Assembly: GCA_963770545.1 (NCBI GenBank)
Contig: CAVYQF010000034.1
Span: 310,001 to 374,000, forward strand
Length of the DNA stretch: 64,000 nucleotides
Direction of reading: 5' to 3'
Source of the DNA: RYN-230 sp963770545
GTDB lineage: Bacteria > Actinomycetota > Actinomycetes > Streptosporangiales > Streptosporangiaceae
Part shown: positions 43,995 to 52,359 of the stretch, one piece after another
Layout: each line of letters opens with the position of its first letter
Position numbering within the stretch: position 1 is the first letter of the stretch
The notes under the pieces: model-generated
What the model was told of the DNA's origin: nothing
Seen by the model: only the letters and a program-made list of their open reading frames with translations
Database searches by the model: none
Translations under genes and position numbers: made by a program

Positions 43995-44420
43995 CTACTC
44001 CTCCAGGTATTCCTCGATCGTCTCTGAGGTGGAACTCAGTGGGCTCGCAGTGACCTGCTCCTCCACCTCGGCCTTGCTCAGCTGCCGCCCGGGGAAAACC
44101 TCAGGGTCCTCTGTGAGCGCACCGTCTTCCACCGCCCGCGCCTGCTCCGGCGTGAGCATGACCGTGCCGGGCGGCAGGGCGGTGCTGCTAGGCGTCACCA
44201 CAGCGCCTCCGGGGACTGCGGTGCGGGCCGTCGCGGGCCTGCGCACGACCCGCCGCCGCAGCCAGCCGTAGCCGCGCCGCGGGACGAACATCCCGGCCAG
44301 CCCGACCAGTATCAGCACCCACCCGGCCGCTTGCACGTTCAGCCAGCCTGGGTGGCCGGTCACGGCGAACGCGAGAATGGCGCCGACGGCAACGATGGCC
44401 AGACCCGTGGCGGTCTTCAT
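43995..44420 (-). CDS. small membrane protein, DUF6458-like
   Basis: A 141-residue protein with two N-terminal transmembrane segments (TGLAIVAVGAILAFAVTG and AAGWVLILVGLAGMFV), a basic stretch RRRVVRR and an acidic C-terminus. The pattern resembles the small DUF6458 membrane proteins of actinobacteria; function is unknown. ATG 44420 has AAGGAG 6 bp upstream. It lies 22 bp downstream of the sigma factor gene and is probably cotranscribed with it. Confidence 0.7.
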   Translation of the reverse strand: MKTATGLAIVAVGAILAFAVTGHPGWLNVQAAGWVLILVGLAGMFVPRRGYGWLRRRVVRRPATARTAVPGGAVVTPSSTALPPGTVMLTPEQARAVEDGALTEDPEVFPGRQLSKAEVEEQVTASPLSSTSETIEEYLEE

Positions 44421-44442
44421 GCCTGTCTCCTTGCCTTTTCCG

Positions 44443-45354
44443 TTAAGGATGCGTCGCCGGAGCCGACGGCGCACTGTCGTCGCCGGGGTCCTGGCCGAGC
44501 AGGCATCCCCGCAGGTAGCGGAGCGCCGTCGCCTGAAGGCGCGACACGTGCATCTGCGAGATGCCGAGCCGCTCGCCAATCTCGGCCTGGGTCAGGTTCC
44601 CGTAGAACCGCATCAGCAAGATGCGCCGCTCGCGTGCCGGCAGCTCGTTCCAGTGCGCGCCGACCGCGTCCATGTCCACGGCCCGTTCCAGCTCGGGGTC
44701 ATCCGCGCCGATCAGGTCCGCGAGCTTGGCCAGGCCGTCGGCCTGGGTGAGCGGGGCGTCCAGTGAGGACGTGTGGAAGAACATGTCGGCCTGGCGGGCC
44801 TCATGCAGTTCCTCGTCGGTAACGCCCAGGTGGCGGGCCAGTTCCGCGTCGGCGGGAGCGTGCCCCAGTTCCTGGGCTAGGTCACCGGTGGCCTTCCTGA
44901 TCTCGAGCAGCAGTTCCTGGGCCGAGCGCTTGACCCGGACCTGCCATCTCTTGTCCCGGAAATGCCTCTTGATCTCGCCGCTGATGCACGGCTGGGCGTA
45001 GGCGGCGAGGGCGCCACCGAACGAGGGATCGAAGTTGTTGATCGCCTTGAGCAGGCCGACGTATCCGACCTGCATCAGTTCCTCGACCGATTCGGGGCTG
45101 TCCCGGTAGCGCAGTACGCACGAACGGACCAGGGCCTCGTAGCGGGTCACCAGGACCTCGCACGCCGCGCTGCGCACGGCACTTCCAATCGGTTCGGATT
45201 TCACGAGCTCGAGGAGCTCACTGTCGTCGCGGCTGAGCAGGTTCGCACGCGACCACGGCGGCGGCAGGGCCAGATCTGCGCCTTCCCCGGATGGGTCGGG
45301 AAAGGGCTGAGCATCCGCGCCAGCCGGGCGACGGCGAAGGGCCGTCTTCGTCAT
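44443..45354 (-). CDS. SigB/SigF-type alternative RNA polymerase sigma factor
   Basis: A 303-residue sigma-70 family group 3 factor. Region 2 is seen in ESVEELMQVGYVGLLKAINNFD with the following helix ISGEIKRHFRDKRWQVRVKR, and region 4 in LTQAEIGERLGISQMHVSRLQ. It fits the stress sigma factors SigB/SigF, which are held by anti-sigma factors. No anti-sigma gene is adjacent; the nearby PP2C phosphatase is a candidate upstream activator. ATG 45354 is chosen because GGAGG lies 5 bp upstream. Gene name left open, as actinobacteria carry several paralogues. Confidence 0.88.
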   Translation of the reverse strand: MTKTALRRRPAGADAQPFPDPSGEGADLALPPPWSRANLLSRDDSELLELVKSEPIGSAVRSAACEVLVTRYEALVRSCVLRYRDSPESVEELMQVGYVGLLKAINNFDPSFGGALAAYAQPCISGEIKRHFRDKRWQVRVKRSAQELLLEIRKATGDLAQELGHAPADAELARHLGVTDEELHEARQADMFFHTSSLDAPLTQADGLAKLADLIGADDPELERAVDMDAVGAHWNELPARERRILLMRFYGNLTQAEIGERLGISQMHVSRLQATALRYLRGCLLGQDPGDDSAPSAPATHP

Positions 45355-45697
45355 GATCACCTCCGCGCCTGAACTTCGGGGGGAAGCCCAGGCGACCCAT
45401 TCGTGCCCGCTGAGGGGAAGATAAACATGGCGCCGGCCATTGTTTCGAATCCGTGATCCATTTCCGCCGCTGCGCCCGACTCATCCCCAGCTCAGCGCGG
45501 GTTTCGGGCCTGCGAGATGGTGCCGCCGCGACGGCATGTTCCGGGTGGCGGCGCTGTTGTACATGGCAGGAGTGCCATGTACGGGAGTGCCCCGGCACGA
45601 GGAGTACCCAGCACGGGAGTACCCCGGCACGAGGAGTACCCCGGCACGGAGTGCCCAGCGCAGGAGTACCAGCACAGAGTGAGGGATCGGGATCGAG
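45355..45697. other. gap with a 10-bp-stem hairpin and tandem repeats
   Basis: No gene is supported here. GTACATGGCA at 45559-45568 pairs perfectly with 45573-45582 around loop GGAG. Downstream to about 45675, imperfect copies of GGCACGAGGAGTACCCC repeat three to four times. The region precedes the NDH-2 gene and may regulate it. Confidence 0.6.
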
Positions 45698-47035
45698 GTG
45701 GCAGGAATGTGGCGCACCCACCGGCAGGCGGCCGGTGACGCTCCGCGGGTGATCGTGGTGGGAGCCGGGTTTGCCGGGATGGCGGCGGTACAGGAACTGG
45801 ACCGGGCCGGAGCCCAGGTGCTGCTGATCGACCGCAACGTCTACAGCACCTTCCAGCCACTGCTTTACCAGGTGGCCACCGGCGGGCTGAACCCCGGCGA
45901 TGTGTCCTACCCGGTCCGGGCGTTCACCCGCCGCCATGGTGCCCGGTTCCGGCTGGGCGAGGTCATCGGCGTGGACCCGGACCGCCGCCGGGTCACCCTG
46001 GCCGACGGCGGCTCGTTCGGCTATGACTACCTCGTCCTCGCCACGGGGGTGTCCGCGGCCTACTACGGGGTGACCGGGGCCGCCGAGCACAGCCTGGGCC
46101 TGTACACCCGCCGCGATGCGGTGGAACTGCGCAACCACATCATGGCCCGGCTGGAGCGACTGGACATCGCCGGTCCGGGCAAGAGCGTGAACTTCACCGT
46201 GGTGGGCGGGGGCGCGACCGGGGTCGAGCTGGCCGGTGCGCTGGCCGAACTGCGGAGCACCGCGCTCGACGCCGCGTTTCCCGAGGTGAATCTGGCGTCG
46301 GTGCATATCCGCCTGGTCGAGCGGGGAGGGTCGCTGCTGCTGCCCTTCGACCCGGCGCTGCGCGAGTACGCGCGCCGTCAGCTGGAGCAGCGGGGCGTGG
46401 AGGTCCGGCTGAACACCGCCATCCGGGAAGTGCGCAGCGACCGGGTCATCCTGTCCGACGGCGAGGACCTGCCCAGCGACGTCACGGTGTGGGCCGCTGG
46501 GGTGACCGCGCCCGCCGAGGTGGCCGGATGGCAACTGCCGCAGGGCCCCGGCCGTCGCATCCTTACCGGGCCCGATCTGCGGGTTCTCGGGCAGGAACGC
46601 ATCTTCGCCCTGGGTGACATCGCGCTGATCGAGGACCAGCCGCTGCCCCAGCTGGCCCAGCCCGCGTTGCAGACCGGACGGCACGCGGCCCGGCAGATCC
46701 AGCGGCTTGCCGCAGGTCAGCCGACCACTGCGTTCGAGTATCACGACAAAGGCATCATGGCCACGATCGGGCGCCGGTCCGCGGTCGTGGAGTTGTCGCG
46801 ACGGCTCAGGATCCGCGGGACGCTCGCCTGGCTCGCGTGGCTGGCCCTGCACCTGGTCACGCTGCTAGGCAACCGCAACCGCATGTCCGCCCTGCTCAAC
46901 CTGTCCTGGCGGTACCTGACCTGGGGACATGGCGGCGGCATCATCGTCGGTGACGATCCGCCCCCGTTCCTGGTGGACGGGCCGCTTCCGGTGGGCAGTG
47001 ACCGTGGTCACGGCACCGTCCCTTCCCGGCCCTAG
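45698..47035 (+). CDS. type II NADH dehydrogenase-like FAD oxidoreductase
   Basis: The 445-residue protein is an NDH-2-type flavoprotein that would pass electrons from NADH to quinone at the membrane face. The FAD motif VIVVGAGFAGMAA and the NAD motif VVGGGATGVELAGAL are complete. The typical FQPLLYQVATGGL and IFALGDIA segments are present. A hydrophobic C-terminal stretch (LAWLAWLALHLVTLLG) may bind the membrane. GTG 45698 or ATG 45707 could be the start. It is monocistronic in appearance. Confidence 0.9.
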   Translation: MAGMWRTHRQAAGDAPRVIVVGAGFAGMAAVQELDRAGAQVLLIDRNVYSTFQPLLYQVATGGLNPGDVSYPVRAFTRRHGARFRLGEVIGVDPDRRRVTLADGGSFGYDYLVLATGVSAAYYGVTGAAEHSLGLYTRRDAVELRNHIMARLERLDIAGPGKSVNFTVVGGGATGVELAGALAELRSTALDAAFPEVNLASVHIRLVERGGSLLLPFDPALREYARRQLEQRGVEVRLNTAIREVRSDRVILSDGEDLPSDVTVWAAGVTAPAEVAGWQLPQGPGRRILTGPDLRVLGQERIFALGDIALIEDQPLPQLAQPALQTGRHAARQIQRLAAGQPTTAFEYHDKGIMATIGRRSAVVELSRRLRIRGTLAWLAWLALHLVTLLGNRNRMSALLNLSWRYLTWGHGGGIIVGDDPPPFLVDGPLPVGSDRGHGTVPSRP

Positions 47036-47062
47036 CCATCCGGCGGTTGCTTACTATGAACC

Positions 47063-47812
47063 ATGCCCCCGGCGACTGAGCGATCTGCAATGGGACACGG
47101 TGGCGGCGCAGCAGGCCAGGGCGGCGACGCTGCGGGCGAAGGCCAGGAAGTGGCGGGCCAGGTCCGAGAAGCGGCGGGCCCAGACCGAGAGTTTCAGCCC
47201 CTCCCTGCGGAAGAGGTGCGGTCGCAGCGGCTGGTCCTGCGCCGGGTGCACATGGATCAGGCAGATGGCATCGCCCTGGCTGTCGGCGCCAGCCTGGACC
47301 ACCTGAAGCCGTGGATGGCCTGGGCCACGCGGGAGGCCGCTGAGCCGAGGGTCCAGCGCATCCGGGTGGCCGAGGCGGATGAGCTGTGGGAGAGCGGCAG
47401 CGACTTCATCTACTCCGTCCTGCTGCGGCCCGACTGCACCGTCGTCGGGGAGATCGGGCTGCATCGCCGGGTGGGAGAGGGCGGCATCGAGATCGGGTAC
47501 TGGATCGACGTCCGGTACGCGGGCCGCGGCCTGGGTACGGAAGCGGCCGGGATGCTGACCGGCGTGGCCTTGGCGCTGCCCGGCGTGACCCGGGCGGAGA
47601 TCCACTGTGACGAGGCGAACCAGGCGAGTGCGGCCATCCCGCGCAAGCTCGGTTATCGGCTGGACCGCATCGACTCACACGAGCCGGAGGCGCCGGGGGA
47701 ACGGGGCCGCCGGATGGTGTGGGTCACTGAGTCTCCGGTGAACCCGGGACGAGGTTGGGAACCGGAGTCCCATGCGAACCCGGCCCGGAACCGGGTCACG
47801 AGGGCCCGATAA
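47063..47812 (+). CDS. GNAT family N-acetyltransferase (RimJ/RimL type)
   Basis: The conserved domain begins near residue 52 with VRSQRLVLRRVHMDQAD and contains the acetyl-CoA loop ARYAGRGLGTEAAGM-like segment (YAGRGLGTEAAGML) and ALPGVTRAEIHCDEANQASAAIPRKLGY. RimJ/RimL-like enzymes acetylate protein N-termini or small amines. The first 50 residues are low complexity, so the start at ATG 47063 is uncertain. 249 residues as drawn. Confidence 0.82.
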   Translation: MPPATERSAMGHGGGAAGQGGDAAGEGQEVAGQVREAAGPDREFQPLPAEEVRSQRLVLRRVHMDQADGIALAVGASLDHLKPWMAWATREAAEPRVQRIRVAEADELWESGSDFIYSVLLRPDCTVVGEIGLHRRVGEGGIEIGYWIDVRYAGRGLGTEAAGMLTGVALALPGVTRAEIHCDEANQASAAIPRKLGYRLDRIDSHEPEAPGERGRRMVWVTESPVNPGRGWEPESHANPARNRVTRAR

Positions 47813-47854
47813 ACCCGAGGTGGTGAACCCGCGACGAAATCGGATAGCGGCTCG

Positions 47855-48556
47855 ATGAGCAGGGGACGGGACTGGGCCGCCTGGCACGAGGCCTACGACA
47901 ATCCGGATACGCCGCTCGCGCGACGTCTGCTGGCGGTGCAGGCCCGGATCACCGAGGCACTCGACCGGACCCCGCCGGGTCCGATACGCGCGATCAGCAT
48001 CTGCGCGGGCCAGGGTCGCGACCTTATTGGCGCGCTCCGCGCGCATCCGCGTCGCCGCGACGTTACCGCACGCCTGGTCGAACTGGATCCGCGCAACGCC
48101 GCGGCCGCCCGCCAGCGCGCCGCGGCCGCCGGGCTGACCCAGGTGGAGGTGGTCACCGGGGACGCCGCGCAGACTCGCGTGTACGCCGGGCTGATCCCGG
48201 CCCGCCTCGTGCTGGCCTGCGGTGTGTTCGGCAACGTCACCGACGAGGATGTGGCCCGGACGATCCGCTGCTGCACTGGGCTTTGCGCGTCCGGGGGCAC
48301 GGTGGTGTGGACCCGCGGGCGTCGTGAGCCCGACCTCGTCCCGCAGATCTGCGACTGGTTCGCCGCGGAGGGCTTCGCCCTGGTGGGCGTTTCGGAGCCG
48401 GTCGGTGTTTCGGAGCCGGTCGGTGTTTCGGCACCGGGGACACACTGGGCGGTCGGGGCGCATCGGTTCGAGGGACATCCCAGGCCGCTGCCCGACCAGA
48501 AGATGTTCACCTTCGACGGCTACGACGCGCGGGGGCAGAGCCACGACCGCGCTTAG
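47855..48556 (+). CDS. SAM-dependent methyltransferase-like protein
   Basis: A 233-residue protein with a Rossmann methyltransferase fold. ISICAGQGRDLIGAL is the SAM-binding glycine motif, ARLVELDPRNA the acidic motif, and LVLACGVFGNVTDEDV a likely motif IV. It is close to a group of actinobacterial methyltransferases of unknown substrate. Three 18-bp units at 48382-48435 give VGVSEP repeats before the C-terminal strand. It starts 42 bp after the GNAT gene. Confidence 0.8.
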   Translation: MSRGRDWAAWHEAYDNPDTPLARRLLAVQARITEALDRTPPGPIRAISICAGQGRDLIGALRAHPRRRDVTARLVELDPRNAAAARQRAAAAGLTQVEVVTGDAAQTRVYAGLIPARLVLACGVFGNVTDEDVARTIRCCTGLCASGGTVVWTRGRREPDLVPQICDWFAAEGFALVGVSEPVGVSEPVGVSAPGTHWAVGAHRFEGHPRPLPDQKMFTFDGYDARGQSHDRA

Positions 48557-48625
48557 GACGTGCGGGGTGGGACAGGGACAGGCCTCGGCAATGGTCAGGG
48601 CGTGCTGAGACGGCCGTGGTTGCGG

Positions 48626-49039
48626 TTAGTGCGCGAAGAACGGGACCGGCGACCGTGCCAGCGTGAGCCGGCACTGCCGGGCCTTAACGATGAGCTCGCT
48701 GGCCGGAGCCCGGACGGTGGCTGCGCAGCCATGCGCGGCCGGGCCGCTGCTCCCGATAAGCAGGGCGCAGGTCACCGCGGCGAGCGCCGCCGGGAAGAAC
48801 AGGATCGCCTTCAACCGACGGGGGACCCGGGGAATGCGGCGCCGGACCGGGTCCGTCCGCCGGGTGATCCAGCCGCGGATCGAGGTCAGCCTGGCCCGGA
48901 CCTGCTCGATCCGGGGTATTTCCTCGTCCCAGGTGAGCCAGGTAAAGATGGCGAACAGCCCGGCCAGGCGGGGATCGGAGTCCCGCAGCATCCGGTCGAT
49001 CCGGTTTAGCATCCGCTGCTGGCTCGCCGGCAGGCTCAC
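48626..49039 (-). CDS. DUF3040-like membrane protein
   Basis: A 137-residue protein. The N-terminus LPASQQRMLNRIDRMLRDSDPRLAGLFAIFTW resembles DUF3040 small membrane proteins, and one further hydrophobic segment (AILFFPAALAAVTCALLIG) follows. GTG 49039 has GGGAGA about 9 bp upstream; longer frames add only polar low-complexity residues. Function unknown. Confidence 0.7.
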   Translation of the reverse strand: MSLPASQQRMLNRIDRMLRDSDPRLAGLFAIFTWLTWDEEIPRIEQVRARLTSIRGWITRRTDPVRRRIPRVPRRLKAILFFPAALAAVTCALLIGSSGPAAHGCAATVRAPASELIVKARQCRLTLARSPVPFFAH

Positions 49040-49386
49040 GGCAGATCTCCCATCGTTCTTCCCCGTCCGCTTCCCGCCAGGCTCTCCGGGCCGGTCCGCA
49101 TGGCCGGCATCGTGTGGAGCTTCCTGGCTTGAGGCCAGGCTACCGGCCGCCGTCGGCCGTCCGCCGGGCACCCGCCTGGTCCGTAATCACAGCGTCAGAT
49201 CTTGGCTGCTCTCTGTATCCAGTGGTACGGGAGTTGCGGTCGAGGCGTTCATCCACTGGTCTCGCCTCGTCCGCGGCCCGGAGTAGTGACACGCCCGCGT
49301 ACCCGCGGGACGACGGGTTCCCGTGCCACGCGGCGTAGGCGGAAGGCGATACGGCTCATACCTGTCCCAGGTCAACTCCGGCCCAG
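49040..49386. other. 347-bp gap, nothing firm
   Basis: I see no supported gene between the DUF3040-like and HNH genes. A very short minus-strand frame with a TTG start overlaps the HNH stop codon, but it lacks an RBS and recognisable features. Confidence 0.45.
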
Positions 49387-51876
49387 TCAAGCCACCTGCG
49401 GTTGAGGAGTGACGGTCCAGCTCAGGCCAGACGGCGCGGTCCAGACCAGAGTGCCCGGCCGGGGCTGCCGCAGACGCCAGGCGCTGGAACCCTTCATCCG
49501 GTGGTCATGGCGGCATCCACAGGAGATATTGCAGGGGCAGGTCAGACCGCCCTGATCGTAGGGAACTGTGTGATCAAGGTCGCATCGTGACGCCGGCCGA
49601 CGGCAAATCGGGAATCCGCAATCTTGGTCACGCACCTCGATTAGGTCGCGCATTCGGTCAGGGATCCGGTATCCGGACACCGCGTTCTCGTGGGTGCAGG
49701 GGACGCCGCAACCGCCGTCCGCGTGATCCGAGCCCGCGTGATCGGAGCCCGCGTGATCGGAGCCTGCGTGATCGGAGCCTGCGTGGCCAATTTCGCGGGC
49801 CGTCGTTACGGCAGCCGCCAGGATGGCCCGCAGAGCGACAGCCAACTCAGGAGAAGTGTTCAAGCCAACCTGGTTGGCGGGAGGTGGCTCACCCAGAAGC
49901 GTGACCGGCACCGTAACGGTGATCCGCCCGACCACGCTCGGGCCACGCATGCCAGCTCCACGCACGCCGGATCCAGACACGCCGGTTTCAGGCTCGCCCG
50001 GTCCGGGCGGGTGCGCATTCTCGACGGGCCGGTCTGCGCCTGGCCGGGGTGCGCGATCTGATTTCCGCTGCGACCGGCCTGGCCAGCGAATGCGGGTAAC
50101 CGCCTTGACCTGGCCTTCGGCGTCAGTCACGACGACCCGCCATAGACACGTCGGATCGGCCGAGGCAGCCCGGGCCAGTTCTCGCGCTACCGCCGCCGTG
50201 ATCGTGCCCATCCGGGTGAGCTGGCCCGGCTCATCCCACCAGCCAGCCAGCATCCGCCACGACGCAAAGAGCTCCGGGCGTGCGATCTTCATCTTGCGGC
50301 CGCTTGCGTCCGGCCATGAGACTTCGCCCGGTGCCGGGATCGGCGGCCAGCACCATGGCTGGTCATCTGTAGCGTCCGCGTGCGGGCCCTGGCCCGTGTC
50401 GCCCTTCTCGGGTTCGTGAGAGGGATGGTCGTCGCGACCGTTGCCACTGGGCGGGACCTTGGGCGCGGGCTCACCGCGCGGGCTGCTACCCGGATCGTCA
50501 CCCTGGTCGCCATCTGAGGCGTCGGTGCCGCTGTCCCCGGGCGGTGCGTCCCGGCTGTCCGATGATGCACCAGTAGGGTCCGGGTTCGCCGGGCCTCCAG
50601 GGTCAGCCGGGCCGGCCGGACCGGGTGGCTGCGGAGGGGTGCCAAGCAGCAGGCCGACAAATACCTGCGCGCGTAGCAGGTCGATACCGCCTCCGGCTCC
50701 GTCACCTTTCATCGCCTCGGCCATCCCGCTGATACGGGCCCACGCAGCCGAGGCCTGTGCTGCCGGCAGGAAGTACCCGGAGAGGGCGGCGGTCCCGCTG
50801 TCCTCTCCGGCTAGTTCCACGCGGGCCTTCTTCTCGGCCTCAGTGCGCCGCCGCTCGGCGGCGGTAGGGTCCACGGAAATTACCGCGCGCTGCAACGACC
50901 CGCGAAGCTGGCCCGTCGTCTGCTGTCCCGCCCGGCCCAGGACCTTGGCTTCGACCGCCCGGGCCAGATCGTCGTCAAGGGGGGTTGTCCACGCGTCGAT
51001 GAGCTTGGCCCGCCCCAAGTCGATCCTCCCGTGGTTCAGCGCGGACCAGGTGCCGGGCAGTCTGCGGGACATGCTGACCGCCAGGCGCATCCACCACTCA
51101 GCGGCGTATTGCGTCAAGGTCAGGGCCAGCGCGACTTCGTTGGGGGCGAATTCGGCCGACAGTTCCCGGGCAGGGTCACGATCCAGCTCGGGATCATCCA
51201 TGACACCGCGGCGGCGCCCGAGCTCGGCGACCGCCGCTAGTTCCTGCGCCTGGGCCCAGGAGGTGAGCTTGCGCCATCCGGTGATGCTGTTGACCAGGCC
51301 GGCCTCGTCCAGTTGGCGGGGCCCGGTCTGATTTAGCCAGGCCGAGAGAGATGGTCCAGGCAGCGTCCGAACGTGTCCCGCCATCTCCGAACTCAGCATC
51401 GGTTGGCCGGCACCCGCCTCAGCGGCCCGCAATTCATCCTCGGCCAGCGGGTCTTGGTTGCCTGGGCCTTCCGGGTCCTGGGTGCATGGGTCTTTGTCCG
51501 CTGCGTCCTCGTTCGCCGGCTTCCGGCTGGCCGGGTCCTCGGCTGGCGGATGCGAGTACCCGGTGGGTGCGACGGTCGCCGCACGGAGCCTGGTTAAGCG
51601 ACGAGAGCCGCCTTTGGCTGGTCGCTCAGGCTCTCCCCAGGCGGGTAGATCCTGGCCGCCACGGGTGCGCCGCAGGCGGTCAGCGGCCGCCAGCACTTCC
51701 TCCAACGCAACGTCGCCTGCCCAGCACATACCTACTTCGTGGTCGGCCTCTGGGGCTGCGTGGCCGGGGCGTGAGCCCGGAGAGTCAGGAACCGATTCTT
51801 GGCCTGCGGGTTCAGCTGACGTGGGACTCACCTCCCGGTCAAGACGCTGATGACCAATAAAGTCTCGGACGATCAT
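49387..51876 (-). CDS. DUF222/HNH endonuclease family protein (13E12 type)
   Basis: An 829-residue protein. The middle carries the DUF222 region (ARAVEAKVLGRAGQQTTGQL and RRRTEAEKKARVEL), and the C-terminus an HNH nuclease motif, DQDCGFPICRRPASRCDLDH then CRHDHRMK. Such 13E12-repeat proteins are multicopy in actinobacteria; a DNA-related or mobile-element role is suspected. Long Pro/Asp-rich spacers make it bigger than usual. ATG 51876 lacks an RBS but lies about 10 bp from a TATTAT box, so a leaderless start fits. Confidence 0.85.
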   Translation of the reverse strand: MIVRDFIGHQRLDREVSPTSAEPAGQESVPDSPGSRPGHAAPEADHEVGMCWAGDVALEEVLAAADRLRRTRGGQDLPAWGEPERPAKGGSRRLTRLRAATVAPTGYSHPPAEDPASRKPANEDAADKDPCTQDPEGPGNQDPLAEDELRAAEAGAGQPMLSSEMAGHVRTLPGPSLSAWLNQTGPRQLDEAGLVNSITGWRKLTSWAQAQELAAVAELGRRRGVMDDPELDRDPARELSAEFAPNEVALALTLTQYAAEWWMRLAVSMSRRLPGTWSALNHGRIDLGRAKLIDAWTTPLDDDLARAVEAKVLGRAGQQTTGQLRGSLQRAVISVDPTAAERRRTEAEKKARVELAGEDSGTAALSGYFLPAAQASAAWARISGMAEAMKGDGAGGGIDLLRAQVFVGLLLGTPPQPPGPAGPADPGGPANPDPTGASSDSRDAPPGDSGTDASDGDQGDDPGSSPRGEPAPKVPPSGNGRDDHPSHEPEKGDTGQGPHADATDDQPWCWPPIPAPGEVSWPDASGRKMKIARPELFASWRMLAGWWDEPGQLTRMGTITAAVARELARAASADPTCLWRVVVTDAEGQVKAVTRIRWPGRSQRKSDRAPRPGADRPVENAHPPGPGEPETGVSGSGVRGAGMRGPSVVGRITVTVPVTLLGEPPPANQVGLNTSPELAVALRAILAAAVTTAREIGHAGSDHAGSDHAGSDHAGSDHADGGCGVPCTHENAVSGYRIPDRMRDLIEVRDQDCGFPICRRPASRCDLDHTVPYDQGGLTCPCNISCGCRHDHRMKGSSAWRLRQPRPGTLVWTAPSGLSWTVTPQPQVA
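49721..49780. repeat. 4 x 15-bp tandem repeat in the HNH gene
   Basis: Four units of GCGTGATCGGAGCCC type follow one another. On the coding strand they give GSDHA pentapeptides between the DUF222 and HNH regions. Confidence 0.88.
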
Positions 51877-52359
51877 CTATATGAACATAATATCGAATAA
51901 CTGGAGCACGTGCTCTTTAATCGGATATATGTTCGATAACGCTTTCTCCCGTGTGGAGTCGGCCACGTTCGCTCATGTGTGGCGCCCTCTGGACCCAACG
52001 GCTCTCAGCTTGGAGCGGCGTCGTGGGCCGGGGCGTCCTCCAGGTCCGATCAGCTCTGGCCGGCCACCAGCCCCGGTCGGCCACCAGCCCCGGTCGGCCA
52101 CCAGCCCCGGCTGCACCCGCCCGCGACTCGGAGGCATCCGTCTGGCTCAGCGCCTCGCGAGGGTGGGACACCGATTCGGTCTCCTATGCGGCCCGGCTCG
52201 GCGCGAGCGCTGCCACCCTCAACCGGGCAGCGATCAAAGGTCAGCGGTAGCGCGCGCCTCACGGGTCGGTTCGGTGCCGACCAGGCCAGCTGATCTGCCG
52301 GTCGTCACCTCGTCGCCACCCTGCTCGCCATCGCGTCCGCCACTCCGCTCAACGCCCGG
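51877..52359. other. 483-bp gap with a 3 x 17-bp repeat
   Basis: No gene is supported. Besides the AT-rich promoter there are three copies of CGGCCACCAGCCCCGGT at 52061-52111. The remaining sequence shows nothing I can interpret. Confidence 0.6.
51887..51915 (-). promoter_or_regulatory. AT-rich promoter with palindrome, HNH gene
   Basis: On the minus strand TATTAT (51887-51892) lies 10 bp before ATG 51876. A perfect 12-bp palindrome GAGCACGTGCTC (51904-51915) sits at the -35 position. The surrounding 80 bp are much more AT-rich than the rest of the window. The palindrome could be an operator. Confidence 0.5.

Noticed and set aside
49187..49390. Small minus-strand frame with TTG start overlapping the HNH stop
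   Set aside because: It has no RBS and no recognisable feature; the overlap can arise by chance.
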